NCBI GenBank assembly: GCA_946558465.1 | Contig: CAMNTM010000003.1 | Span: 1 to 64,000, forward strand | Direction of reading: 5' to 3' | DNA from: an uncultured Lachnospiraceae bacterium | Lineage (GTDB): Bacteria > Bacillota > Clostridia > Lachnospirales > Lachnospiraceae | Length of the DNA stretch: 64,000 bases | Shown here: positions 16,976-24,185 of the stretch, piece by piece | Position numbering within the stretch: the first letter of the stretch is position 1 | Layout of the letters: each line of letters starts with the position of its first letter | Translations under genes and position numbers: made by a program | Notes under the pieces: model-generated | What the model saw: the letters and a program-made list of their open reading frames with translations, nothing else | What the model was told of the DNA's origin: nothing | Databases searched by the model: none

Positions 16976-18224
16976 TGGATTCCTCCTCTCCGTCCTTTCT
17001 GCCGAACAGACCGGCATCGGACAATTTTGTCATGTTCCCGTTTATCAGGTACAGATCGCCTCCCAGCTCCTCCGGGATGCGGTCAAGGTTCTCCAGCTCC
17101 CGGATGTCGTTTGCGGACATCCACCCGTTCTGCCGCCCCACGGCATACCCGTTCATGCGGCTCTGGTAGTCGCCCCGGAGCAGGCCGTCCACGTTGAACT
17201 TCACAAAATACTGCTTCTTTTCTTTCGGCGTCAGCAGAGACCGCGCCATGGACTGCTCCCATCTGGACACCCACGGGTCGAGGGTGTATTTCACGAACTC
17301 AAGGCTCTGCTGCTCGATGTTGGAGAAGCTGCTCTTTTCCAGGTCGCCCACCATGTGCGGAGGCACACGGAAAATCCGCGCAATCTCATTGATCTGGAAC
17401 TTCCTTGTTTCCAGAAACTGCGCCTGTTCCGGGGAAATGGAAATCGGAGTATACTTCATGCCCTCCTCTAAAACTGCTACCTTATTGGCATTGTGGCTGC
17501 CGCCGAAGGTGGACTGCCAGCTCTCCCTTACCCTTGACGGGTCTTTCAGCGTCCCCGGATGCTCCAGCACGCCGCTTGGCTGTGCGCCGTTGGCGAAGAA
17601 CTTCGCCCCGTATTCCTCGCAGGCAATCGCCATGCCGATGGCGTTCTTTGCCATGGCAATGGGGGAATAGCCTACCAGCCCGTCAAAGCCAAGGCCGGGG
17701 ATGTGCAGCACCTCTGATGGCGGCAGGACGACCGTGCTGCCCTTCACCGTGGGCGCGTCATCCATGCTCACCGTGTATTCGTAATAGAGCTGCCCCTTGG
17801 AATCCCTCTCCACATTCATCCTGTCCGGCATCAGCGGGTACAGTGCGATGACCTCCCCTTTGCCGTTGCGGATGATCTGCGAGTAGGCATTGCCCCACAG
17901 GAGCAGGTGCGTCATCAGCGTTTCCCGGAACACGAAGGAAGTCATCTCCGGGTTTGGCTCGTCATGGAGCAGAAAATACAGCGGGTGATCCGCTGCCTTC
18001 TCCTTCCCGCCGTTATCCGTATATCTGTAAAAATGCAGCGGCAGCCCCGCCACCGCCTCCGACAGGATACGGACGCAGGAGTACACCGCCGTCATCTGCA
18101 TGGAGGAACGCTCATTGACACGCTTGCCGCTGGTGCTTCCGCCCATGAAAAAGCTGTAGGCGCTGCCGGAAGTCCTGTTCTGTGGGGCATCCCTCGCCCT
18201 GAACAGCCCGCTTAGAAATCCCAT
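16866..18224 (-). CDS. Portal protein, HK97 family
   Basis: This protein has 452 aa from the ATG at 18224; a GTG three codons upstream abuts the AAGGAGG box and is less likely. Recognisable blocks are YSCVRILSEAVAGLPLHFY, LLWGNAYSQIIRNGKGEV and FRVPPHMVGDLEKSSFSNIEQ. It forms the dodecameric vertex channel for DNA entry. The Gly/Glu-rich C-terminal tail is encoded within the overlap with the protease gene. Confidence 0.94.
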   Translation of the reverse strand: MGFLSGLFRARDAPQNRTSGSAYSFFMGGSTSGKRVNERSSMQMTAVYSCVRILSEAVAGLPLHFYRYTDNGGKEKAADHPLYFLLHDEPNPEMTSFVFRETLMTHLLLWGNAYSQIIRNGKGEVIALYPLMPDRMNVERDSKGQLYYEYTVSMDDAPTVKGSTVVLPPSEVLHIPGLGFDGLVGYSPIAMAKNAIGMAIACEEYGAKFFANGAQPSGVLEHPGTLKDPSRVRESWQSTFGGSHNANKVAVLEEGMKYTPISISPEQAQFLETRKFQINEIARIFRVPPHMVGDLEKSSFSNIEQQSLEFVKYTLDPWVSRWEQSMARSLLTPKEKKQYFVKFNVDGLLRGDYQSRMNGYAVGRQNGWMSANDIRELENLDRIPEELGGDLYLINGNMTKLSDAGLFGRKDGEEESNENEEVLEVEEPGGGGDGSGGEDSVSERHHRRGKLV

Positions 18225-18242
18225 AGGAATCACCCTCCTTCA

Positions 18243-19844
18243 TTAAAAGACAAGAAGCCCCCGGCTGTCATAGACGGAAGCCCCTGCATCATTCCCACAG
18301 CGGATTGCCCGGTCAAGCCCCATGATCGTGGCAACCGCCCCGTCAATTTTCTCCGTGGACTTTTCCTTATCCGCTTTGATATTGCCCGCCGGATCGGTGC
18401 GGATGAAGATGTTATCCATCATCCATCTAAGGACCGGATGCCCGCCGTGGGCAACCATCTGCTCCAGCACCAGCTTCATCAGCTCCTTGGTCGGCGGGGA
18501 CATATCCTTGAAGCCCTGCCCAAACGGGACCACCGTGAAGCCCATGCCCTCCAGGTTCTGAACCATCTGCACCGCTCCCCACCGGTCAAAGGCGATCTCC
18601 CGGATGTTGAACCGCTCCCCAAGCCGCTCAATGTATTTCTCAATATAGCCGTAATGCACCACGTTCCCCTCCGTGGTCATCAGCTTCCCCTGCCGCTCCC
18701 ACACATCGTAGGGGACATGGTCGCGCCGCACACGCAGCTCCAGCGTTTCCTCCGGCACCCAGAAATATGGGAGGATGCAGTATTTGTCCTCCTCGTCCAG
18801 CGGCGGGAACACCAGCACGAACGCCGTGATATCCGTAGTGGAGGATAAGTCCAAGCCTCCATAACACACGCGCCCCTCCAGGCCATCCTCCGAAACCGGG
18901 AAGGCGCAGGCATCCCATTTATCCATGGGCATCCAACGGATTGCCTGTTTCACCCACTGGTTTAAGCGGAGCTGGCGGAAGGAATTTTCTTCACCCGGAT
19001 TCTGCTTTGCCGACTCACAAGCGGCCTCCACCTTGTCAATCCCCACCGTGATGTTTAAGGATGGATTCGCCTTCTTCCACACCTTGGGGTCCGTCCAGTC
19101 GTCCGCCTCATCCGCGCCGTAGATCACCGGATAAAATGTAGGGTCAATCTTCCGCCCCTCCAGAATGTCCTTCGCCTTCTGGTGCGTCTCATAGCAGATG
19201 GAATGGGTGTCCGTCCCCGCCGTGGTGATGAGGAAATACAGCGGCTGCATCCTGGCATCCCCGGAGCCCTTGGTCATGACATCAAACAGCTTCCGGTTCG
19301 GCTGCGTGTGCAGCTCATCAAACACCACGCCATGGATGTTGAAGCCGTGCTTGGAATACGCCTCCGCCGAAAGCACCTGGTAGAAGGAATTGGTGGGCGT
19401 GTAGATGATCCGCTTCTGCGAGGCGAGTATTTTCACTCTTTTGGAAAGAGCGGGACACATCCGCACCATATCAGCGGCAACATCAAAAACGATGGTAGCC
19501 TGCTGCCGGTCGGCGGCGCACCCGTACACCTCGGCACGTTCCTCCCCATCCCCGCAGGTAAGGAGCAGCGCCACGGCGGCGGCAAGCTCCGACTTGCCCT
19601 GCTTCTTCGGGATTTCCACATAGGCCGTGTTAAACTGCCGGTAGCCGTTGGGCTTCAGCGTTCCGAAAATATCCCTGATAATCTGCTCCTGCCAGTCTAT
19701 CAGTTCAAAAGGCTTCCCAGCCCACGTCCCCTTGGTGTGGCAGAGGCTCTCGATGAACATCACGGCAAAATCGGCGGCATCCTTGTCGTATCGGCTGTCC
19801 TTCGCCTTGAACTTCGTTGGCCTGTATTTTTTCAGCTTCCGCAT
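18243..19844 (-). CDS. Terminase large subunit
   Basis: This is the DNA-packaging motor, about 533 aa. The N-terminal ATPase has a Walker A-like EIPKKQGKSE near residue 80 and a Walker B GVVFDELH. The C-terminal RNase H-like nuclease has an acidic motif GGLDLSSTTDITA and later conserved acidic positions (FDRWG; EKIDGAVA). Several in-frame starts exist (19844, GTG 19850, ATG 19856, GTG 19859) near one GGGGAGG site; 19844 gives the usual MRKLKKYRPTK start. TerS lies about 11 kb upstream rather than adjacent, because the methylation, RIT and amidoligase blocks intervene. Confidence 0.95.
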   Translation of the reverse strand: MRKLKKYRPTKFKAKDSRYDKDAADFAVMFIESLCHTKGTWAGKPFELIDWQEQIIRDIFGTLKPNGYRQFNTAYVEIPKKQGKSELAAAVALLLTCGDGEERAEVYGCAADRQQATIVFDVAADMVRMCPALSKRVKILASQKRIIYTPTNSFYQVLSAEAYSKHGFNIHGVVFDELHTQPNRKLFDVMTKGSGDARMQPLYFLITTAGTDTHSICYETHQKAKDILEGRKIDPTFYPVIYGADEADDWTDPKVWKKANPSLNITVGIDKVEAACESAKQNPGEENSFRQLRLNQWVKQAIRWMPMDKWDACAFPVSEDGLEGRVCYGGLDLSSTTDITAFVLVFPPLDEEDKYCILPYFWVPEETLELRVRRDHVPYDVWERQGKLMTTEGNVVHYGYIEKYIERLGERFNIREIAFDRWGAVQMVQNLEGMGFTVVPFGQGFKDMSPPTKELMKLVLEQMVAHGGHPVLRWMMDNIFIRTDPAGNIKADKEKSTEKIDGAVATIMGLDRAIRCGNDAGASVYDSRGLLVF

Positions 19845-19963
19845 TGCCACCGGCATCACCTCCCCAAAGATGGCATAAAAATTGGCCTGCCATCGGCAAG
19901 CCGTAATCTATCGGTACAAGACACAGAGCCTTCCGGCTCCGCTCTTGGAATGTCCACTTGTCT

Positions 19964-20239
19964 TTACTGCTGCATTGCCCAGGCGATTGCGTGGCCGTCA
20001 TCCTTGAACTCAACCCCGCTTGCAGCCCTCAGCTCGATGGCGCCTTCGCAGGTATGGTTGTCACCCAGGAATTCATAAGCCGCCCCGAAGTAGCAGGGCT
20101 TGTTCTGCCCGTTGTAAAAGTATCCTGCGATAATCACCTTATCGCCAAAGGTCAGCAGCTTGCCCCATCTGCATTCCAAATCCTCCGGCGTGGTGGGGTT
20201 CGGCAGTCTGTAGGTCTTCATTGCATCGTTGATTTTCAT
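19964..20239 (-). CDS. Small phage protein of unknown function, last gene of the accessory block
   Basis: This 91-aa protein starts at 20239 behind a GGAGG box. It contains a compact beta-rich segment (KLLTFGDKVIIAGYFYNG) and ends HAIAWAMQQ; no family was recognised. It is preceded by one copy of the about 105-nt leader element that also precedes the amidoligase gene, so it is probably co-regulated with it. Confidence 0.7.
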   Translation of the reverse strand: MKINDAMKTYRLPNPTTPEDLECRWGKLLTFGDKVIIAGYFYNGQNKPCYFGAAYEFLGDNHTCEGAIELRAASGVEFKDDGHAIAWAMQQ

Positions 20240-20245
20240 GGTCTG

Positions 20246-20351
20246 TGTCCTCCGTTTTTTTTTGTTTTCCCTTTCGGCAGTATACATATTCGCTCTAAAA
20301 TCACATTTTATCAAGTTAATTCCAGGCATAAGCTGCACAAATATCCGCAGT
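20246..20351 (-). promoter_or_regulatory. Conserved leader element, copy A
   Basis: Read on the minus strand it contains ACTGCGG, ATGCCTGGAATTAACTTGAT, then TTTTAGAGCGAATATGTATA, CTGCCGAAAGGGAAAA and the ribosome site CGGAGGA. It matches copy B (upstream of the amidoligase) along its whole length and copy C (upstream of the partner gene) in its core. It is likely a promoter plus 5' leader or operator shared by three transcription units. Confidence 0.6.
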
Positions 20352-20366
20352 GGGAATTGTGTAATT

Positions 20367-20744
20367 TTAATGGTTGGGGATGTGCTTCCCGTCCTCTATC
20401 CAGTCAACCAGGGCGATGATTTCGCCCTCGGTCTCCATCCGTTCAAACCCCACCACATCCTCCAAATCCCAATCGATGGGGTACACTCCGCAGAACTCCA
20501 CAATGCAGTCTATCTCCCCGGTTTCAATCCAGTCCCGGTTCAGGTTCCATGCACCGCAGACCGTATCGACATGGCCGTGGCTGACATGGTTCTTATCAAG
20601 CATCCCCTCAATCTTCCGGATGGTTTCATCCTTATAAATGTCAGTATCCTTCGGAACCGTGATGTAAAACATACATTTTGTGATCTCGCCCCGTTCCTTC
20701 CTTGCGTCAATCCACTCCCGGATGACCTCTGTCCTTTGCCTCAT
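20367..20744 (-). CDS. Hypothetical acidic phage protein
   Basis: This 125-aa protein starts at 20744 with an AAAGGAGG box. It is acidic, with a KCMFYITVPKDTD beta segment, a helix (TIRKIEGMLDKNH) and an acidic aromatic C-terminal half (GVYPIDWDLEDVVGFERME). No known family was recognised. It lies 20 nt after the zinc-ribbon gene in the amidoligase block. Confidence 0.7.
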   Translation of the reverse strand: MRQRTEVIREWIDARKERGEITKCMFYITVPKDTDIYKDETIRKIEGMLDKNHVSHGHVDTVCGAWNLNRDWIETGEIDCIVEFCGVYPIDWDLEDVVGFERMETEGEIIALVDWIEDGKHIPNH

Positions 20745-20764
20745 AACATCCTCCTTTGCCTTTT

Positions 20765-20983
20765 TCAGTCCTGCCCATGCCTCCCATAGCACCTGTGGAT
20801 GGCTTCGAGTATCTGTTCCTGCTCCTTCCCGTCCACGCCGATGCTCTCCAGCGCCTCCCTGGTTCCGCAGTCCGGGCAGAGCTGCGTTCTGCCATCTGCC
20901 CGTGAGACTGCCGGCCTGCCGTGGTAGGTCTGCCCGCATCTGGGGCAGACCGAAATCCTCGCAATATTATCAGTTTCCTTCAT
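20765..20983 (-). CDS. Small zinc-ribbon protein
   Basis: This 72-aa protein starts at 20983 with an AGGAGG box 9 nt upstream. Two CxxC pairs, CPRC and CPDC, 22 residues apart, form a zinc ribbon, followed by a helical C-terminus. Similar small zinc ribbons occur in Firmicutes phages and conjugative elements. The role is unknown. It overlaps the end of the cyclotransferase-like gene by 14 nt. Confidence 0.8.
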   Translation of the reverse strand: MKETDNIARISVCPRCGQTYHGRPAVSRADGRTQLCPDCGTREALESIGVDGKEQEQILEAIHRCYGRHGQD

Positions 20984-21659
20984 TTTGGTTTCCTCCTGGT
21001 TCCGTATTTTCCTTCCGAGGGGCCAGCGCCGCCTCCCTGCCGCGGAACATCCGCCCTGCGGATGCGCGGCAGCGGCTTCCCCTGCGGTTCTGCAGGCAGA
21101 AATATTTTCCGTCAAATCCCCGCACTGTGTAGGTGCCGGTGCAGCCCTTTTTCCTGTTGGTCACCAGAAAGCAGGCATCCCCCACTTTCCACCCGCCCGG
21201 AAATTCCTCCGCGCTGTCAGCATACGCCTGTTCCAGAAATGCCTCATCGAACCCAAATCTCTGGTAGCCCTGCCTGCAGGTTTCCATGTAGGATTCACCC
21301 GGCAGCCCAAGCGGGCGGTCCTCATGCATGATGTAGACGAAAACCTTCCGCATCCGCACCCTGCCGGTCTTGATGCCCTTGAGGGGCAGCTTCATTTCCT
21401 TTTTGTAATAAAAAGTGGGGAAGCCCTCGTAGCGGTCCAGCGCCGCCTCATCCTCCTCCGTCACCGCCCATGCCGCCACGGGGACGCTTGCGCCCTCCTG
21501 CGGCTCGATGGTGAGGTAGGAGCCGGTCCGGCTGCCCTTGAACAGCAGCCGGTAACCCTCGATCACCGAAGTGCCGATGATCCTCGCCCCAGGGCAGCGC
21601 ATCCGCATCTGCGGGATGTTCAGGTTTGAGCCGTAAGCAATGTAGTATCTCTTTTCCAT
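20970..21659 (-). CDS. Gamma-glutamylcyclotransferase (AIG2)-like protein
   Basis: This 229-aa protein starts at 21659 (MEKRYYIAYGSN), with GGAAAGGA upstream. Residues about 5-145 match the GGCT/AIG2 fold: the YGSNL loop near the N-terminus and a LDRYEGFPTFYY block carrying a candidate catalytic Glu. An unusual C-terminal extension of about 80 residues (WKVGDACFLVTNRKKG; a Cys/Arg-rich end) has no recognised domain. GGCT-like proteins cleave or cyclise gamma-glutamyl amide bonds, so its place just downstream of an amidoligase suggests paired making and breaking of such bonds. The pairing is known from comparative work on amidoligases; the substrate is unknown. Confidence 0.85.
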   Translation of the reverse strand: MEKRYYIAYGSNLNIPQMRMRCPGARIIGTSVIEGYRLLFKGSRTGSYLTIEPQEGASVPVAAWAVTEEDEAALDRYEGFPTFYYKKEMKLPLKGIKTGRVRMRKVFVYIMHEDRPLGLPGESYMETCRQGYQRFGFDEAFLEQAYADSAEEFPGGWKVGDACFLVTNRKKGCTGTYTVRGFDGKYFCLQNRRGSRCRASAGRMFRGREAALAPRKENTEPGGNQNEGN

Positions 21660-21775
21660 TCTGATATCCGTCCTTTCCGAAGGGGGCACCCTTCTACCAC
21701 CTTAAGACCGCCGGAGCGGTCCACTGCCGTTTCCGCGGCAGGAAAGGTGGCAGGAGGCTACCTCCTGCGTTCCCT

Positions 21776-22723
21776 TCAAGCGGCCCTTCCGTTTCGGAAG
21801 GATGCGTCCCCTGCAAGCCTCCTTGTCAGGATGTCCCTTGCGGTCTTGAATTCGTCCCCGATGAAGCCGAGCCGGAGGAGCCATGTCCGCATGGCGTATT
21901 TCGGGTTCTCGCTCTGCTGCGGCTTCGGGCTTGCCGTCTTTACTTCCTTCGCCATCTGGCTGAGTGCGAGGCAGAGCTGAATGTAGCTTTTAAGCTGCCC
22001 TGCGTGGAGGCCGCCCCTGCGCCCGTCGCCCGGTTCGTCGAACTGGAAGAGCCGGAACTCGACCGTGCCTTTGGTGAAGGTTGCGTGGTAATTGAGCATA
22101 TGGTAGCGGCTGTCGTTGTAGTGCTGGTCCCTGCCGTAGCTTGCGCCGTGGCTTGTGTACCAGATGTCCGCAAGGGCCGCCATCGTGGAAGGTTTCTTTC
22201 TGTTGACCTGCTCCAAAAATCGTGGGTCAACCGTGCGGCAGTAGCGGTTCATCCTCCAGCGGTCAAGGTTTAAGGCATCCGCTATCAGGCTTTCATGGCC
22301 TGCCATGATGTTGGCGAGGTTTCTGAGGCTCTGCGGCGTGTGGCCTTTCGCCCCGATGTGGATGTGTACCCCGCAGCCCCTTCCCGCGTCGCTCTTCGCT
22401 CCAGCGTGCCGTAGCTGCCGGATAAGCTCCTGCAGGGTTTCCATGTCCCCGTAGGTAAGGATGGGCGTCACCAGCTCGCACTTTTCGCTGTCAGGCCCCG
22501 CGATGCTCACGTCCTTCTGGAATTTCCACTCCCTGCCCTGCGCATCCCATGCGGAGTAGGTTTCGTAGCCGTTCCTGCGTGCCGTGTATTCATGCCTGCC
22601 TGTTCCGAAGAAGTCCGCTGCAATTTTCGCCGCCCTGCTCCTTGCGATGCTGTTCATCTCCACCTCAACCCCGATGGTCTGCTTTTTCATTTCCTCAACC
22701 TGCCTTGCTAACTTTGCGTTCAT
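21776..22723 (-). CDS. Phage amidoligase (Amidoligase_2 family)
   Basis: This 315-aa protein starts at 22723 behind a GGAGG box. It carries family signatures: GVEVEMN (18-24), ELVTPIL (83-89), GCGVHIHIGAKG (117-127, with the HxH) and GTVEFRLFQFDE (219-230). The fold is related to glutamine synthetase/GCS ligases that form amide bonds with ATP. Residues 243-312 form a separate C-terminal module that is repeated in the protein at 23348-24103. The gene stands alone behind leader copy B, followed by the GGCT-like gene. The likely role is peptide or gamma-glutamyl tagging of a protein or metabolite during infection or lysogeny; the target is unknown. Confidence 0.87.
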   Translation of the reverse strand: MNAKLARQVEEMKKQTIGVEVEMNSIARSRAAKIAADFFGTGRHEYTARRNGYETYSAWDAQGREWKFQKDVSIAGPDSEKCELVTPILTYGDMETLQELIRQLRHAGAKSDAGRGCGVHIHIGAKGHTPQSLRNLANIMAGHESLIADALNLDRWRMNRYCRTVDPRFLEQVNRKKPSTMAALADIWYTSHGASYGRDQHYNDSRYHMLNYHATFTKGTVEFRLFQFDEPGDGRRGGLHAGQLKSYIQLCLALSQMAKEVKTASPKPQQSENPKYAMRTWLLRLGFIGDEFKTARDILTRRLAGDASFRNGRAA

Positions 22724-22730
22724 GCTGTTT

Positions 22731-22839
22731 TCCTCCGTTTTCTTTGTGTGTTTTCCCTTTCGGTAGTACACATATTCGCTCTAAAAGGGGATAATAGCAA
22801 GTCAATTCGAGGCATATATTACACAATGTTTTCCGCAGT
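22731..22839 (-). promoter_or_regulatory. Conserved leader element, copy B
   Basis: On the minus strand, ACTGCGG, ATGCCTCGAATTGACTTGCT, TTTTAGAGCGAATATGTGTA, CTACCGAAAGGGAAAA and CGGAGGA appear in the same order and spacing as copy A. It ends at the amidoligase start codon. Confidence 0.6.
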
Positions 22840-22851
22840 TTTTTGTGTATT

Positions 22852-23133
22852 TTATGGCTTTTTCAGGCCCTCCATGGAGGCTGCCGTGATCTGTGCGCCA
22901 AGCCGGAATCCGTCCTTAAAGCCTTCGCAGATGGTCTTGCACTCAAGGTCGGAGGCATCGTCCAGAAGTTTCTCCAGCAGTGCCTTCCCCTCACTGTCCA
23001 ACAGCCCTTTCAGGCGTTCAATCTCCCCGTCGATGCGCTCCGCAAGCTCTGCCATCTCCGGCGTCTTGTCGTTCCGGTTCTCCCACGGCACGATCTCACC
23101 AAAATAAAGCTGTTTCAGAATGTCCTGCTCCAT
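22852..23133 (-). CDS. DUF6809-like small protein
   Basis: This is a 93-aa helical protein. The MEQDILKQLYFGEIVPWE start and a Glu-rich coiled middle (LAERIDGEIERLKGLL) resemble the DUF6809 family common in Firmicutes mobile elements. Function is unknown. It is adjacent, without a gap, to the DUF4314 gene and has an AAGGAGG site. Confidence 0.8.
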   Translation of the reverse strand: MEQDILKQLYFGEIVPWENRNDKTPEMAELAERIDGEIERLKGLLDSEGKALLEKLLDDASDLECKTICEGFKDGFRLGAQITAASMEGLKKP

Positions 23134-23364
23134 CTATTCATCCTCCTTTATCCTGCGCACCACATCCTCACCGTAAATTGCATGGAGGCTGCTGCCGTTG
23201 TCCCATGCGACCATGACGCTCGCCGTGTCATCCACACCTTCGACTGTTCCCCGCGTCCCGATGGGCGGGGCCTGCACATCGTCCATCCGTACAAGCTCCA
23301 CCCGTGTGCCTGCAGGGTACTCCCTGCGGACACGCTCCACAATCTCCCTATTCGGAAAGTTCAC
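23134..23364 (-). CDS. DUF4314 protein
   Basis: This 76-aa protein has the family pattern FPNREIVERVRREYPAGTRV, then a beta-barrel-like GTRGTVEGVDD and a MVAWDNGSSL block. It is a small SH3-like fold of unknown function frequent in phage and conjugative elements. It overlaps the upstream gene end by 17 nt. Confidence 0.85.
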   Translation of the reverse strand: MNFPNREIVERVRREYPAGTRVELVRMDDVQAPPIGTRGTVEGVDDTASVMVAWDNGSSLHAIYGEDVVRRIKEDE

Positions 23365-24103
23365 TGCTGACCGCCTCCTTCCTTTCGCCGTTTTTGAATG
23401 CCGAGCTGCCGGAGAGGTTCTTCAGCAGGATTTTCCGCTCGCCCTTGTATTCCGCCCCGATGAATCCGAGCCGGAGCAGGAAGCACCGGAATGCGTATTT
23501 TTCATTGTCCGCAGGCTTTTCCTTCGCCGTGATGCGCTTCTGGTTCCTTGCCATGTCGCAGATGGCGGCAATGAAATGGGTGTAGGCTTTCACCGATTCG
23601 CTGTCCTGCCCATCCGCAAACCATGGGAAGGAAACCTTCTCCCCGTCCGTTTCAATCGGGAGGCTGTCAACCGCCAGCGCCTTTTTAATCAGGCTCCCTT
23701 TGGCATCCACCAGCTTCCGCAGGTTCTCCAGCGCGGCATCCGTGAAGGAATCCCTCGGCATTGCCACCGTAAGCCCCAGATCTACCCCCTGTGCCTCCGT
23801 TTCCGGCTCCTCCGCTTTGTTTTCCGCATCCGCGCTTTCTTCTGCCGTGCCGCCTTCCTGCGCCGTTTCTGCCGGGGCTGCGACAATCCCTCTTTCCGCA
23901 AGCCGCTCCAGCAGGTTCTCTATTTCCTCACTGTCCGCCCGGTCGTCAAACTCCACCGCGCCGGTCTTGTCGATATGGAAGTAATCCACCTGGTAAGCCG
24001 CTGTCGGCATTCCGAGGTATTTCGGCTTTGCCTCTAAAATCTCCCCCATCGCCTGCACCAGAGCCTTCCGTTCTGCCCCTGTCCTGTTGAATTCAAACCT
24101 CAT
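23348..24103 (-). CDS. Accessory protein sharing the amidoligase C-terminal module
   Basis: The protein has 251 aa. The N-terminal about 75 residues (MRFEFNRTGAERKALV) match a conserved Firmicutes mobile-element family sometimes labelled a virulence-related protein. A low-complexity Glu/Ala linker covers 76-106. Residues 170-239 align with 243-312 of the amidoligase (23 of 40 identical over the core, e.g. KYA.R..LLRLGFIG.E.K). This shared module, the shared leader element and proximity suggest the two act on the same partner or complex. Function is not known. The start has an AAGGAGG site. Confidence 0.82.
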   Translation of the reverse strand: MRFEFNRTGAERKALVQAMGEILEAKPKYLGMPTAAYQVDYFHIDKTGAVEFDDRADSEEIENLLERLAERGIVAAPAETAQEGGTAEESADAENKAEEPETEAQGVDLGLTVAMPRDSFTDAALENLRKLVDAKGSLIKKALAVDSLPIETDGEKVSFPWFADGQDSESVKAYTHFIAAICDMARNQKRITAKEKPADNEKYAFRCFLLRLGFIGAEYKGERKILLKNLSGSSAFKNGERKEAVSSELSE

Positions 24104-24111
24104 TTTCTTGT

Positions 24112-24172
24112 ACCTCCTTCGTTTTTCGGTACTACATTAATCACTCTGAACGGCAGAAATAGCAAGCGATAT
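24112..24172 (-). promoter_or_regulatory. Conserved leader element, copy C (shorter)
   Basis: On the minus strand CTTGCTATT, CAGAGTGATTAATGTAGTAC and CGAAAAA align with the core of copies A and B, directly upstream of the gene at 24103. It lacks the outer ACTGCGG part. It probably marks a shared promoter or operator. Confidence 0.55.
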
Positions 24173-24185
24173 GTGAGAAAAAATG

